Positions 35,419 to 44,033 of a stretch of 64,000 nt of DNA are shown here, piece after piece. Both the position numbers and the translations under genes were made by a program. Within the stretch, counting starts at the first letter, position 1; each line of letters opens with the position of its first letter. Under the pieces are notes generated by a model, which saw only the letters and a list, made by a program, of their open reading frames with translations, was not told the DNA's origin and did not search any database. Origin of the DNA: Polycladidibacter hongkongensis (lineage in GTDB: Bacteria > Pseudomonadota > Alphaproteobacteria > Rhizobiales > Stappiaceae); the NCBI RefSeq assembly GCF_001561995.1, contig NZ_LLWC01000017.1, forward strand, positions 177,953 through 241,952, read 5' to 3'.

Positions 35419-37062
35419 ATGGCGGACTATTATTCCGTTCTAAAAAAGACCATTGCAGGTCTTCAGGAAAACAACGGTTCAGCCCGGCGCGCGGTGTATT
35501 CTCGTGCGCGGGCGGCAATAGTAAATCAGCTTAAGAATTTTGAACCACCTTTGGCGCCTGCGCAAATAACCGCTGAGCAGCTGAAGCTGGAAGAGTGTAT
35601 TCGTAAAGTTGAAGCTGAGGCAGCGCGCGAAACATTAGGGCTAAGCGCCAAGCCAAGTCCAGCTAGTGAATTCAGCGCCGACTCTGTCCTGCAGCGAGAA
35701 CCGACTGCTGTTGCGAACAGTGAGAGCGAGTTGGGAGCTGCGCAAAGCTCGCCTTCGGCATCTGAGCCTGAGGAGACCGCGGCAGCTGAGGAAGAAATCG
35801 TTCCGCAGCGAGCATCAGCGCTGCAAGGTGATTCTACAGAGAGCGCAAGTGAAACTGGTGGCTCTTTGTTCAAGCGCGCATTTAAAGCCGCCGGTGCGCT
35901 TTCCGCGCAAACATCTCCTGATAAAACTGACATTACACAGTCCCCGGTGGGGGATACAGTCTCCGCACCTCTCGAAGAGCCCAAGGCAGCAGATACTGCG
36001 AAGAAGCGGGGGCAGGCATGGGCGTCTTTCGTGAAAAAGGAAGAAGCTTGGGAGCCGGGAAAACCGCGTCGTGCTAAAGGAGATGAGGCATCGAAACAAG
36101 GTGCGAATGGTGAGGAGCAGGCAGGGAGCGAGGCCGCAGCTGGTGTTCCCTATCTTTCTGAAGGACTGCAGCCGAGTCGCACTCCGCGCCTTATTGGCTT
36201 GGTTTTGGTTGCGCTTGTGTTGCTTGTCGGCGGCTACGGTCTATTCTCGTTAGAGAAGGATGATTGGGCCGCGATGTTTGGCAATGGAAGTAACCATCCA
36301 GTTGCAACGGAAAGCGCCGGTACGCCACCATCATCTGTCCAGTCGACACCTCCTGCCGCCCCGCGGAAGAAGCGCGAAGATCGCTTGTTGCAAGATGACA
36401 GTGCGAGGGTTGCGCCCGATGCTACGGCCGTGAAGACGACAAGAATATCTGCCTTGCCAAATGCTGGTGGTAGTACAGCTGCTACAGGTAGTGTGCCACC
36501 GGCTCAAGCGCTGCAGGATTCCCAGCCGAAAGGGATAGAGGGGTATCGTACCCAGCTTTTTGAAGGTGCGTTGCAAGATGGTGGACGCGGACGCATTCTT
36601 GAAGGGCATGTTGTTTGGAGCCTAGAAGAAGTTTCAGGCAAAGACCCTGTCATCAAAGCCCGTGTTGATGTGCCTGGTAACAGGCTTAAAGCCAGCTTTA
36701 CGATCAGCATCAATCGTGATGACAATCTACCTGCTAGCCATGTCGTGGAGATAGAATTCGACGTGCCGCAAGATTTTTCCGGTGAAGGTATTCAAGATGT
36801 TGCCATGTTGCTTGCGCGTAGTGGTGAAGAAGAAAATGCGAAGATGCTACGCGGGGCTTCCGCACCAGTTTCTAACAACCTGTTTTGGTTAGCGCTTTCT
36901 GATTTAGAAAGTGAAAAGCAGGATAACCTCTCCTTGCTTAAGTCAAGAGAATTTCTAGAGTTGCCGATGGTTTACCGGAGTGGTCAAAGGGCGCTTTTGA
37001 GTATGCAGAAGGGCGAGCGCGGACAACAGGTGTTTGCTAAAGCGATGCAGGCCTGGAATTAG
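35419..37062 (+). CDS. conserved membrane-anchored hypothetical protein downstream of purA
   Basis: 547 aa, no enzyme family recognised. Residues 1-60 are a helical, conserved-looking block (MADYYSVLKKTIAGLQENN, with RRAVYSRARAA). Residues ~75-250 are low-complexity, rich in Ala, Glu, Ser and Pro, probably disordered. One helix at ~257-277 (LIGLVLVALVLLVGGYGLFS) is the only membrane segment, so the first 256 residues are likely cytoplasmic. After another disordered stretch, residues ~370-547 form a compact periplasmic domain that includes EGHVVWSLEEV and QRALLSMQKGERG. The family looks like the rhizobial protein found after purA. Function unknown. Confidence 0.75.
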   Translation: MADYYSVLKKTIAGLQENNGSARRAVYSRARAAIVNQLKNFEPPLAPAQITAEQLKLEECIRKVEAEAARETLGLSAKPSPASEFSADSVLQREPTAVANSESELGAAQSSPSASEPEETAAAEEEIVPQRASALQGDSTESASETGGSLFKRAFKAAGALSAQTSPDKTDITQSPVGDTVSAPLEEPKAADTAKKRGQAWASFVKKEEAWEPGKPRRAKGDEASKQGANGEEQAGSEAAAGVPYLSEGLQPSRTPRLIGLVLVALVLLVGGYGLFSLEKDDWAAMFGNGSNHPVATESAGTPPSSVQSTPPAAPRKKREDRLLQDDSARVAPDATAVKTTRISALPNAGGSTAATGSVPPAQALQDSQPKGIEGYRTQLFEGALQDGGRGRILEGHVVWSLEEVSGKDPVIKARVDVPGNRLKASFTISINRDDNLPASHVVEIEFDVPQDFSGEGIQDVAMLLARSGEEENAKMLRGASAPVSNNLFWLALSDLESEKQDNLSLLKSREFLELPMVYRSGQRALLSMQKGERGQQVFAKAMQAWN

Positions 37063-37144
37063 ACTGGTTCTGTGCTTGATACATTTCCACTGCTAAGCAT
37101 TTTTGCTTGCCTTTCGTGAATGTTCGCGGCAAGGTAAGCGCGTT

Positions 37145-37231
37145 TTCCGAGGGGTGCTCTTGATTGAGCTGAGATGGCGCTATGCCGGACCCTTTGAACC
37201 TGATCCGGGTCATGCCGGCGAAGGGACGGAT
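37145..37231 (+). ncRNA. TPP (THI-box) riboswitch
   Basis: Classic THI-box sequence: GGGGTGC near 37151, GAGCTGAGATGG (37176-37187), ACCCTTTGAACCTGATCCGG (37189-37208) and GTCATGCCGGCGAAGGGA. The P1 ends TCCG (37146-37149) and CGGA (37226-37229) pair. It lies ~90 bases before the permease start. A short AGCG/CGCT stem with a T-rich tail (37259-37277) downstream could serve as a weak terminator in the ligand-bound state. It should repress the transporter genes when thiamine pyrophosphate is plentiful. Confidence 0.95.
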
Positions 37232-37322
37232 TGCGATAGCTTTTGGGCGCATGCTCTGAGCGTTTACTCGCTTTTTCTCTCCCATTGTCTCTGGTAGCCC
37301 GCTCTTTGGCTGGAGTGGTTGC

Positions 37323-38078
37323 ATGTATAATACTGTGAAAAGGCTTATTCATGGCGGCATGGGACTGGGTGCCTTTGTCGGCGTTTGGGCCTTTTGCGTT
37401 TGGGCTTTTGCCCTACCACAGTATTTGCTACCGGCACCGCAGGCGGTGTTACACAAGCTTTTGTCGCAGTGGGATTTTCTGCTGGGGCACGCACTTATCA
37501 CCGCCGGTGAGACTGTCCTAGGGTTTTTAGCCGGGGCACTTGCAGGCATTATTGTTGCGTTGTTGCTTGCGATTTCACCTCTAGCGCGTCGGTTGCTGTT
37601 GCCTGCTGTGACGATCACTCAAGCTCTTCCTGTATTTGCGATTGCGCCGTTGTTGGTGTTGTGGTTTGGCTTTGGGCTTGGCTCAAAGATCATCATGGCG
37701 GTTTTGGTGATATTCTTTTCGATCACTTCAACGTTTTATGATGGCCTGCGGCGAACAGAGCCAGCTCTTCTGGATTTGGGCAGACTGCATGGCTTGTCGA
37801 GATTGCAAATTCTTCGCCACCTGCGCATTCCATACGCGCTGCCTTCGCTAGCCTCTGGGCTGCGCATTGCAGCGGTGTTTGCACCAATTGGGGCTGTGAT
37901 TGGCGAATGGGTGGGAGCAAAGGGCGGATTAGCATTTATTATGCTGCAATCAAATGCACGCATGCAGACTGATACGATGTTTGCCGCGCTTGCGTTGCTT
38001 GCGACCATGGTTTTGCTAGTCAGAGCAATAGTTGATTGGCTGTGTAAACTGCTCGTGCCATGGCAAGCGGAAAACTAA
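37323..38078 (+). CDS. thiX: ABC transporter permease, thiamine/precursor type
   Basis: 251 aa with six membrane helices and the permease EAA-loop EPALLDLGRLHGLSRLQILRHLRIP (~142-165). It is the BPD_transp_1 family, close to SsuC/TauC and the ThiX group that imports thiamine pyrimidine precursors. The upstream TPP riboswitch and downstream NMT1-type binding protein support a thiamine-precursor role. No ATP-binding subunit gene is adjacent, so the ATPase must be encoded elsewhere. Confidence 0.85.
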   Translation: MYNTVKRLIHGGMGLGAFVGVWAFCVWAFALPQYLLPAPQAVLHKLLSQWDFLLGHALITAGETVLGFLAGALAGIIVALLLAISPLARRLLLPAVTITQALPVFAIAPLLVLWFGFGLGSKIIMAVLVIFFSITSTFYDGLRRTEPALLDLGRLHGLSRLQILRHLRIPYALPSLASGLRIAAVFAPIGAVIGEWVGAKGGLAFIMLQSNARMQTDTMFAALALLATMVLLVRAIVDWLCKLLVPWQAEN

Positions 38079-38105
38079 TTTTCTTTGTTCTAGCTAACGA
38101 GATAC

Positions 38106-39050
38106 ATGATGAAAAAAAAACTTGCAGGAATAGCGTTTGCCGCTGCCCTAATAAGTGTTGGTAGTGCGCACGCCGCAGAAAAACTAACAGTTCTGTTGGA
38201 TTGGTTTGCAAACCCAGATCACGCCCCTCTGGTTGTCGCACAGCAAAAAGGGATGTTTGCCGCGCATGGGCTGGAGGTTGAACTGATTGAACCTGCCGAT
38301 CCGGCGATGCCACCAAAGCTGGTAGCCGCTGGACAGGGGGATATCGCGATTAACTACCAGCCTTCCTTCCATGCACAGATTGATGAAGGTATGCCGTTGG
38401 TACGCATTGGCACGTTGGTTTCAACGCCGCTTAACACATTGACAGTGCTTGCGGATGGGCCAGTGCAAAACCTAGGTGACCTAAAGGGGAAGCGGGTCGG
38501 ATACTCTGTTTCGGGATTTGAAGATGCGATGCTCGGGGCAATGCTGAAGAAAGCAGGCCTAACGCTGGATGATATCGAGCTGATTAATGTGAATTTCTCG
38601 CTTTCGCCGAGTTTGTTGGCCGGTCAGGTTGATGCCGTTATCGGCGGATATCGTAACTTCGAATTGAACCAGATGAAGATTGAAGGGGTGAAGGGGAAAG
38701 CCTTTTATCCTGAAGAGAATGGTGTTCCTGTTTATGATGAGCTGATCTATGTTGCGCACAAAGATCGGGTGAATGATGAGCGCTTGGCAAGCTTTATGGC
38801 GGCAATTGAAGATGCAACAGTTTACTTGCTGAACCACCCGCAGGAGAGTTGGCAGGCGTTTATCGCGGCGTATCCAAGCCTTGATGACGAGCTTAACCGG
38901 TTGGCATGGGCGGATACTTTGCCGCGTTTTGCCTCTCGCCCAGCAGCGCTGGATAGAGGGCGTTATGAGCGGTTTTCAGCGTTTTTGCTGGCGAACAAGC
39001 TGATTAAGAACACCGCTGATGTATCAACTTACGCAGTGGAGCTGCGCTAA
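38106..39050 (+). CDS. thiY: NMT1/THI5-like substrate-binding protein (ThiY type)
   Basis: 314 aa. A Sec signal peptide ends SAHA|AE (~24). The mature protein shows the NMT1/THI5 domain: LDWFANPDHAPLVVAQQKGMF, GQGDIAINYQPS, and GKRVGYSVSGFED. Such proteins bind hydroxymethylpyrimidine-type thiamine precursors, formylaminopyrimidine or related molecules. The gene follows the permease by 27 bases under the same riboswitch. The start codons ATGATG are followed by a run of nine A, a possible slippage point. Confidence 0.87.
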   Translation: MMKKKLAGIAFAAALISVGSAHAAEKLTVLLDWFANPDHAPLVVAQQKGMFAAHGLEVELIEPADPAMPPKLVAAGQGDIAINYQPSFHAQIDEGMPLVRIGTLVSTPLNTLTVLADGPVQNLGDLKGKRVGYSVSGFEDAMLGAMLKKAGLTLDDIELINVNFSLSPSLLAGQVDAVIGGYRNFELNQMKIEGVKGKAFYPEENGVPVYDELIYVAHKDRVNDERLASFMAAIEDATVYLLNHPQESWQAFIAAYPSLDDELNRLAWADTLPRFASRPAALDRGRYERFSAFLLANKLIKNTADVSTYAVELR

Positions 39051-39087
39051 AACATGCATGTGTGGCGATGCGTAAAGCATCGCTTCA

Positions 39088-41127
39088 CTATTCAGCTGCT
39101 TCTGCCTGTGTGAATTCTGTAAGAGCAATGTGCTCTGTAACATGTTGCTCAAAGGCGTCGTAAATCCCCTGCCAATCAAGGCGGGCCTTTCTGCGACAGA
39201 TCTCGATTAATTCTAGTGCAACTTGCCAATCGCGAGTGCTAACAGCGCTGGTCAGTTTCGCATGATGCTTTTTGAGGATTAGGAACTCCTCTGAGAAGGC
39301 GGTGGAGGCATCACCAAGCAGGGCATGGGCCTTTTTGCAGGTGAAAGCAAGATGCATCGGTAGGGGGATGACCTCTAACACAGCAAATTCCTGCAGATCC
39401 ATAGCGGTATGGTGACAGATCAGCAATGGCCAGCCAGCTTGACTTGTATGGTTGATCAGCTCTTCAGAGTCCTCAACGCAGTTTCCTAATGCGGCGTAGC
39501 GAAAATCCTTAGCACCGCCGATATTGCCAATCTTCGCCTTGCCGCTACATACTGCGATTTTCAAAGGCATTTCCAGCGCATTGTAGCCCTTTTGTATGAG
39601 CTCGAGCCTGTTCTTTTCATGAATAGCATCCATGGCAGAGAGCATCGCAGTCGCAGTTTTGCTCGCGTGCGCAGTGTAACCAGGCTGATAGACCGGTGCG
39701 TTCCAAAAGGCTGAAATTTGCCCACGGCCCCGCCGATTGATTGTCCCCTTTTGCGCAAGTACTTGCTCTGACTGGGCTTCCAGAAAACCACGGGAAAGCT
39801 CGATCAACTCTTCGGTATTGAGCTTGTCATAGAGGTTTCTAAACCCATCAAGCTTGGCGTGCAGAAACGAGATGCGCCGTTCCATGCCTTCAAGTCGAAC
39901 TTGCTCCGGCTCGTTTAACAGATCAGGCAGAGCTCGTTCGCCTAATAGCTTTCGAAAGCCGATGGCGAGGAGTAATTGATCTTGTCGGAGTGTGACAGCG
40001 TAGGTGCTAATCCATAGGGTTGCGCTGGCTAGGGCAACGCCCGCGGGGTAGAGAGGATCAATGATAATCCCTTGTATGCGGAACTGATAGGCGGCTAACG
40101 CAATAAAAGATGCAATTGCCACAGAGCCAATCGTGTAGGCTGCGTGGATGCCATAAGCTGATGCAGCAATGAGAAAAATTGCAGACAGCGCAAGCGTTGC
40201 CATAAATTCCAAGCGCCCCGTCCATAGAGGGCGAGCGAGAGTTGTGCCTTGCTTGATCTGATCAATGGCGCGGGAATGGGCTGCACTGTTTCGTTCTTTT
40301 GTGCCTATGGTGACTATTCTTCCCTCTAAAAGGTGCGCGATCTGAGTGCGTGATAGGGCGCGCAAATCCTTTGCGTAGAGCACGTTAGCGCTGTCGAACA
40401 CGCTTTGCCGCAGAATAATCTCTCCACGGGAGGACTGGCGCTTAGGTACAAACTTGTGGTTTGGATAGGCAAGCTCTAGCGCTGCTGCTGCAGGGGATAG
40501 ATAGTTATTTGTAGCCATACTGACATCATATTGGTACAGCCAGTCTGAGTTTACCGGTCCAAAGCCCGAGGCAGGGCGGAAGGCAACTGCTGTGGACGCT
40601 TCGCGTAGGGGCAGAAATGGTGGAACGACCTGAGTGTTAATTGCTAGGCCATTTTGTATTATCGGGTGGGCCACGAGCACCACTGACTTGTTGCGGATGG
40701 CCTTTGCGAGGATCGCGTCATGATCAGGCAGGCTGGAGAGCGGGCTGGGATAGTTTTTAAGATCTGCAAGATACTCTGGCACATGTGCGCGAGGTGACGT
40801 TGGGTCAATTTTTCCAAAGTCGAGATCAATGAGAATGGCTGCCGGGTGTGCTGCTCCGACTTTTTTGATCAGACGTGCGAGTTTGGAACGAGGCCAGTCG
40901 AGTGCATTGTAGGGGCGTTTCCGCTCATCTAGCAAAATCGTTTTGCTTTGAACTTCGGCAGGTCTTGTCTGGAATACGTAGTTGAAGGCGGCCAGCGAAG
41001 TGTCTGCGAAATTTTGGGTAACTTGCGGGTTCGTCAGGCGAAGTAACGCGGCGATGACCAGAAAAATAACGGCGATCACACTGGCAAGTGTGCGCCGGCG
41101 CTGAAGTACGCGCGCGGACTCTGACAT
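39088..41127 (-). CDS. CHASE2-domain protein with degenerate adenylate cyclase domain
   Basis: 679 aa from the ATG at 41127. One N-terminal helix (~15-33), a periplasmic CHASE2 sensor (~40-320, DWPRSKLARLIKKVGAAHPAA, LIDLDFGKIDP), three helices (~325-405) and a cytoplasmic class III cyclase-like domain (~415-590). The domain keeps the fold landmarks (SAFWNAP, KIGNIGG, RYAALGNCV) but the residues where the two metal-binding Asp belong are Ala/Lys (about 424-425, in LHAKLDGF) and Arg468 (in RGRGQ). The Asn/Arg transition-state pair is also gone (GNCVEDSEEL). I infer no cyclase activity; it may be a sensor scaffold or pseudoenzyme. It follows rpoH by 154 bases on the same strand. Confidence 0.85.
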   Translation of the reverse strand: MSESARVLQRRRTLASVIAVIFLVIAALLRLTNPQVTQNFADTSLAAFNYVFQTRPAEVQSKTILLDERKRPYNALDWPRSKLARLIKKVGAAHPAAILIDLDFGKIDPTSPRAHVPEYLADLKNYPSPLSSLPDHDAILAKAIRNKSVVLVAHPIIQNGLAINTQVVPPFLPLREASTAVAFRPASGFGPVNSDWLYQYDVSMATNNYLSPAAAALELAYPNHKFVPKRQSSRGEIILRQSVFDSANVLYAKDLRALSRTQIAHLLEGRIVTIGTKERNSAAHSRAIDQIKQGTTLARPLWTGRLEFMATLALSAIFLIAASAYGIHAAYTIGSVAIASFIALAAYQFRIQGIIIDPLYPAGVALASATLWISTYAVTLRQDQLLLAIGFRKLLGERALPDLLNEPEQVRLEGMERRISFLHAKLDGFRNLYDKLNTEELIELSRGFLEAQSEQVLAQKGTINRRGRGQISAFWNAPVYQPGYTAHASKTATAMLSAMDAIHEKNRLELIQKGYNALEMPLKIAVCSGKAKIGNIGGAKDFRYAALGNCVEDSEELINHTSQAGWPLLICHHTAMDLQEFAVLEVIPLPMHLAFTCKKAHALLGDASTAFSEEFLILKKHHAKLTSAVSTRDWQVALELIEICRRKARLDWQGIYDAFEQHVTEHIALTEFTQAEAAE

Positions 41128-41239
41128 GATGCCCCCCAAAGCAGCTTATCCGGCGTTGTCGTTTTTGTTCGCCGGTTTTAATCGAAGTTTAGGGGTCTTG
41201 TGGTTGATCGACAACTCATATCATTAGGCTTGGCGCTAG

Positions 41240-41265
41240 TTGCCCCCGTTGTTCTGCGGGGGCAA
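41240..41265 (-). terminator. hairpin after rpoH
   Basis: TTGCCCCCG (41240-41248) and CGGGGGCAA (41257-41265) form a perfect 9-bp GC-rich stem with an 8-base loop. No U-tract follows, so termination may be factor-dependent. It lies 17 bases after the rpoH stop. Confidence 0.5.
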
Positions 41266-41281
41266 GGCAACATAAGCGTAA

Positions 41282-42181
41282 TTAACCAACTGAAGTGGCT
41301 TGAGTTTTATCTTGTTCTTGTAGGTTGTCGTGAATGGCTTTTTGAATTTTCTCGAATGCACGAACCTCGATTTGGCGCACACGTTCACGGCTTACGCCAA
41401 ACTCTCCAGAAAGCTCTTCTAGTGTGCTTGGCTCTTCGGAGAGGCGGCGTGCTTCGAATATGCGTCGTTCGCGGTCATTGAGGCACTCCATTGCGCTTTG
41501 CAACATGGAGCGACGTTCATCAAACTCTTCTTTCTCGGCAAGCCTATGTTCATGTGATTCAGAATCATCCACCAGCCAGTCTTGCCATTGTCCGGATTCA
41601 CCTTCGCTTGAGCGGATTGGCGCGTTGAGAGAGGCATCCCCTCCGAGGCGGCGGTTCATGGAGACCACATCGGTTTCTGTGACGCCTAGATCGGTAGCAA
41701 TTTTCTTGATCTGATCTGGCTTGAGATCACCGTCATCAAGGGCTTGGATACGGCTTTTCATCCGGCGCAGGTTAAAGAACAAACGCTTTTGGTTTGCTGT
41801 TGTGCCCATTTTTACAAGGGACCAGGTGCGCAGGATGTATTCCTGAATAGCCGCCTTGATCCACCACATAGCGTAGGTGGCAAGGCGGAAGCCCTTGTCT
41901 GGCTCGAAGCGCTTAACCGCTTGCATAAGGCCAACGTTGCCCTCTGAGATTACTTCGCCCATGGGAAGGCCGTAACCGCGATAGCCCATGGCAATTTTTG
42001 CCACCAGACGCAGGTGCGAATTCACTAGTTTTTCTGCTGATTCAGCTTCGTCATGCTCTTTGAAGCGCTTGGCGAGCATGTACTCTTCCTGCGGTTGGAG
42101 CATGGGAAATTTGCGGATCTCGTCCAGATAGCGTGAGAGGCCACCTTCGCCGGATCCTAAAACTGGTAAATTGCGGGCCAT
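41282..42181 (-). CDS. rpoH: RNA polymerase heat-shock sigma factor RpoH (sigma-32)
   Basis: 299 aa from the ATG at 42181, with AGGGG 8 bases upstream. Region 2: SHLRLVAKIAMGYRGYGLPMGEVISEGNVGLMQAVKRFEP, with the ATYAMWWIKAAIQEYILR core (~95-115). The RpoH box QKRLFFNLRRMK (~129-140) distinguishes it from RpoD. Region 4 is LNDRERRIFEARRL and FGVSRERVRQIEVRAFEKI. It directs RNA polymerase to heat-shock promoters. Alphaproteobacteria often have two rpoH genes; whether this is RpoH1 or RpoH2 is not decided here. It is downstream of rluD. Confidence 0.95.
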   Translation of the reverse strand: MARNLPVLGSGEGGLSRYLDEIRKFPMLQPQEEYMLAKRFKEHDEAESAEKLVNSHLRLVAKIAMGYRGYGLPMGEVISEGNVGLMQAVKRFEPDKGFRLATYAMWWIKAAIQEYILRTWSLVKMGTTANQKRLFFNLRRMKSRIQALDDGDLKPDQIKKIATDLGVTETDVVSMNRRLGGDASLNAPIRSSEGESGQWQDWLVDDSESHEHRLAEKEEFDERRSMLQSAMECLNDRERRIFEARRLSEEPSTLEELSGEFGVSRERVRQIEVRAFEKIQKAIHDNLQEQDKTQATSVG

Positions 42182-42322
42182 GTGCAGCACCCCTTAGGAA
42201 AACACTGGTTTACTTCTGCATTGCAGCAAGTTGGAAAAGAGCAAGGCACCTGAGCGCAGCGTGCCAGCGCCTGATATGGGCGCTCTCGTAGCAAGTTTCC
42301 AGAGTTTACCCAGAAAAAAGAC

Positions 42323-43372
42323 CTAAATTTGGCGAAAACCCAGTAACAGCTGCGTGAAGTCTTGTGGCGGTTCTGCCTCAAAACGCTTCAACTCGCCCGT
42401 GAGGGGGTGTTCAAATGCAAGCAAGCCAGCATGCAGCGCTTGACGAGTGAAGCCTTTGACACGAGAGCGGAGCGGCTCTTCCAGCTTCATGTATTTGTTC
42501 TTGAAATGCGCGCCGTACTCTTGATCTCCCAGCAAGGGGTAACCGAGGTGGGACATATGCACTCTGATCTGGTGCGTGCGGCCTGTTTCGAGGCGGCATT
42601 CAATGAGCGAGGCGACAGGGTCCCGTGCTTCATCGCCGAAGCGTTCCAGCGTTTGCCAGTGGGTAATTGCATGGCGGCCGCCGGATTGGACTACGGCAAT
42701 TTTCTGCCGGTTTGCGGTGGAACGGGCGAGATTTGCATCGACTGTTCCCTGTAGTGTGGGCGGCGCGCCCCAAGCGAGGGCTTTATAGGCGCGTTCAAGA
42801 GGGCCCGTGCGGCCATGATCTGCGAATTGGGCGGCAAGGCCTTGGTGGGCAGCGTCGTTCTTCGCCACGACGAGCAAGCCAGTGGTGTCTTTATCCAACC
42901 GATGAACAATGCCGGGGCGCTTAACACCGCCGATCCCAGAGAGTTCGTTGCCGCAATGATAGAGCAGCGCATTGACGAGCGTGCCGTTTGGATTGCCCGC
43001 GCCGGGGTGTACGACAAGGCCAGCGGGTTTGTTAATGACAATCAGATCCTTGTCTTCATAGGCTATATCCAAAGGAATGCACTCGGGCTCAGGTGCGGCA
43101 GGTTCAGGTTCTGGGATGATGATTGTAATCTCATCATCTGCGTTGACCCTGTGTTTGGGCTCCAGTATCTTCCGCCCGCTGATAGTGACTTGGCCAGCGC
43201 GGATTAGGGCTTGCAAACGGCTGCGGCTCAGGTCATCACAGGCGCGCGCGAGAAAGGCATCCAAGCGAGAGCCTGTTTCTTCAGCGTCGACGATCACAGT
43301 TTCGGGTTCGCCCGAGGCGTTCTCAAAAAGCTGCGGGGCCACTGCTTCGCTTGGTGGAGTTTTCTTTCCCAT
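42323..43372 (-). CDS. rluD: RluA-family 23S rRNA pseudouridine synthase
   Basis: 349 aa from the ATG at 43372, whose codon overlaps the divergent ATG of the DUF6476 gene. An N-terminal S4 domain (RLDAFLARACDDLSRSRLQALIRAGQV, ~35-65) precedes the catalytic domain with GIVHRLDKDTTGLLVVAK, holding the catalytic Asp, then GRTHQIRVHM. It isomerises uridines in helix 69 of 23S rRNA. Length and S4 domain fit RluD better than RluA/RluC, but the exact site is inferred. The next gene on the strand is rpoH. Confidence 0.9.
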   Translation of the reverse strand: MGKKTPPSEAVAPQLFENASGEPETVIVDAEETGSRLDAFLARACDDLSRSRLQALIRAGQVTISGRKILEPKHRVNADDEITIIIPEPEPAAPEPECIPLDIAYEDKDLIVINKPAGLVVHPGAGNPNGTLVNALLYHCGNELSGIGGVKRPGIVHRLDKDTTGLLVVAKNDAAHQGLAAQFADHGRTGPLERAYKALAWGAPPTLQGTVDANLARSTANRQKIAVVQSGGRHAITHWQTLERFGDEARDPVASLIECRLETGRTHQIRVHMSHLGYPLLGDQEYGAHFKNKYMKLEEPLRSRVKGFTRQALHAGLLAFEHPLTGELKRFEAEPPQDFTQLLLGFRQI

Positions 43373-43724
43373 GAATAATCCTATCGATGACAACCATGCC
43401 GAAGGCGACGAGCCACTAGATCCCGCGGCGATGCAGTTGCAGCAAAAACTGCGCAAACTCCTCGTCGGCTCAACTGTCATTATGGGCCTTGGCTTTCTAG
43501 CGGTGTTTGCGGCCATCTTTTACAAGCTTAGTTCAGGGAAAAATAGTAGTGAATTACAAATAGCGGCAAATGTGGCTTTGCCGGCCGGAGCTCGTGTTAC
43601 GAGTATCGACGTTTATGAAGGTGCTATTGTGCTGCTAACCGAGGAAAGCGGCGTGCAAGCTCTTGTGTATATCGACCCGGTGACGGGGAAAACTCTAGCA
43701 AAAACAGAGTTTTTGAGCCGTTAA
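43371..43724 (+). CDS. DUF6476-type small membrane protein
   Basis: 117 aa, ATG at 43371, sharing the tetranucleotide CATG with the divergent rluD start. A polar, acidic N-terminus (1-30), one helix at ~33-55 (LVGSTVIMGLGFLAVFAAIFY), and a small periplasmic beta-rich domain (LPAGARVTSIDVYEGAIVLLT, residues 68-115). This layout matches the DUF6476 family of Hyphomicrobiales; no function known. Expressed divergently from rluD with no intergenic space. Confidence 0.78.
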   Translation: MNNPIDDNHAEGDEPLDPAAMQLQQKLRKLLVGSTVIMGLGFLAVFAAIFYKLSSGKNSSELQIAANVALPAGARVTSIDVYEGAIVLLTEESGVQALVYIDPVTGKTLAKTEFLSR

Positions 43725-43740
43725 GTGGAAAAACTGTAGT

Positions 43741-43775
43741 TTCTTTTGGGCTAGGGGGTTGCCAACCCAAAAGAA
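43741..43775 (+). terminator. hairpin after the DUF6476 gene
   Basis: TTCTTTTGGG (43741-43750) and CCCAAAAGAA (43766-43775) are perfect complements around a 15-base loop with its own GGTT/AACC pair. No clear U-tract after it. Terminator-like or a spacer before the tRNA genes. Confidence 0.45.
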
Positions 43776-43814
43776 TGCCATTAAACACCCGCTCATCGCA
43801 AACGCGAAGCTAGA

Positions 43815-43889
43815 GCGCCCATCGTCTAGCGGTTAGGACGCCGCCCTTTCACGGCGGAAACAGGGGTTCGATTCCCCTTGGGCGTACCA
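43815..43889 (+). tRNA. tRNA-Glu (anticodon TTC), copy 1
   Basis: 75-base cloverleaf with encoded CCA. The acceptor arm is GCGCCCA/TGGGCGT with one G-U pair. The D-arm holds TCTAGCGGTTAGGA. The anticodon stem CCGCC/GGCGG encloses loop CTTTCAC (anticodon TTC). The T-arm is AGGGG-TTCGATT-CCCCT. Confidence 0.97.
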
Positions 43890-43905
43890 TTAGCTTTTAT
43901 CGTTT

Positions 43906-43932
43906 GCCAATAGCTGGTTACCAGCTGTTGAG
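43906..43932 (+). repeat. inverted repeat between the two tRNA genes
   Basis: AGCTGG and CCAGCT flank TTA in the 46-base spacer. Probably a processing hairpin in the tRNA precursor. Confidence 0.4.
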
Positions 43933-43935
43933 TGT

Positions 43936-44010
43936 GCGCCCATCGTCTAGCGGTTAGGACGCCGCCCTTTCACGGCGGAAACAGGGGTTCGATTCCCCTT
44001 GGGCGTACCA
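43936..44010 (+). tRNA. tRNA-Glu (anticodon TTC), copy 2
   Basis: Sequence identical to copy 1 over all 75 bases including CCA, 46 bases downstream. The tandem pair is probably made as one precursor. Confidence 0.97.
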
Positions 44011-44033
44011 TTCAACCAATACACCCTTCTTAA

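Noticed and set aside
42182..42322. Possible heat-shock promoter (CTTGCTA .. CCCATAT) upstream of rpoH
   Set aside because: The spacing between elements is far too short for an RpoH or sigma-70 promoter.
43815..44010. Tandem tRNA copies considered as attL/attR of an integrated element
   Set aside because: Only 46 bases lie between the copies and both are complete with CCA; a simple gene duplication explains them.
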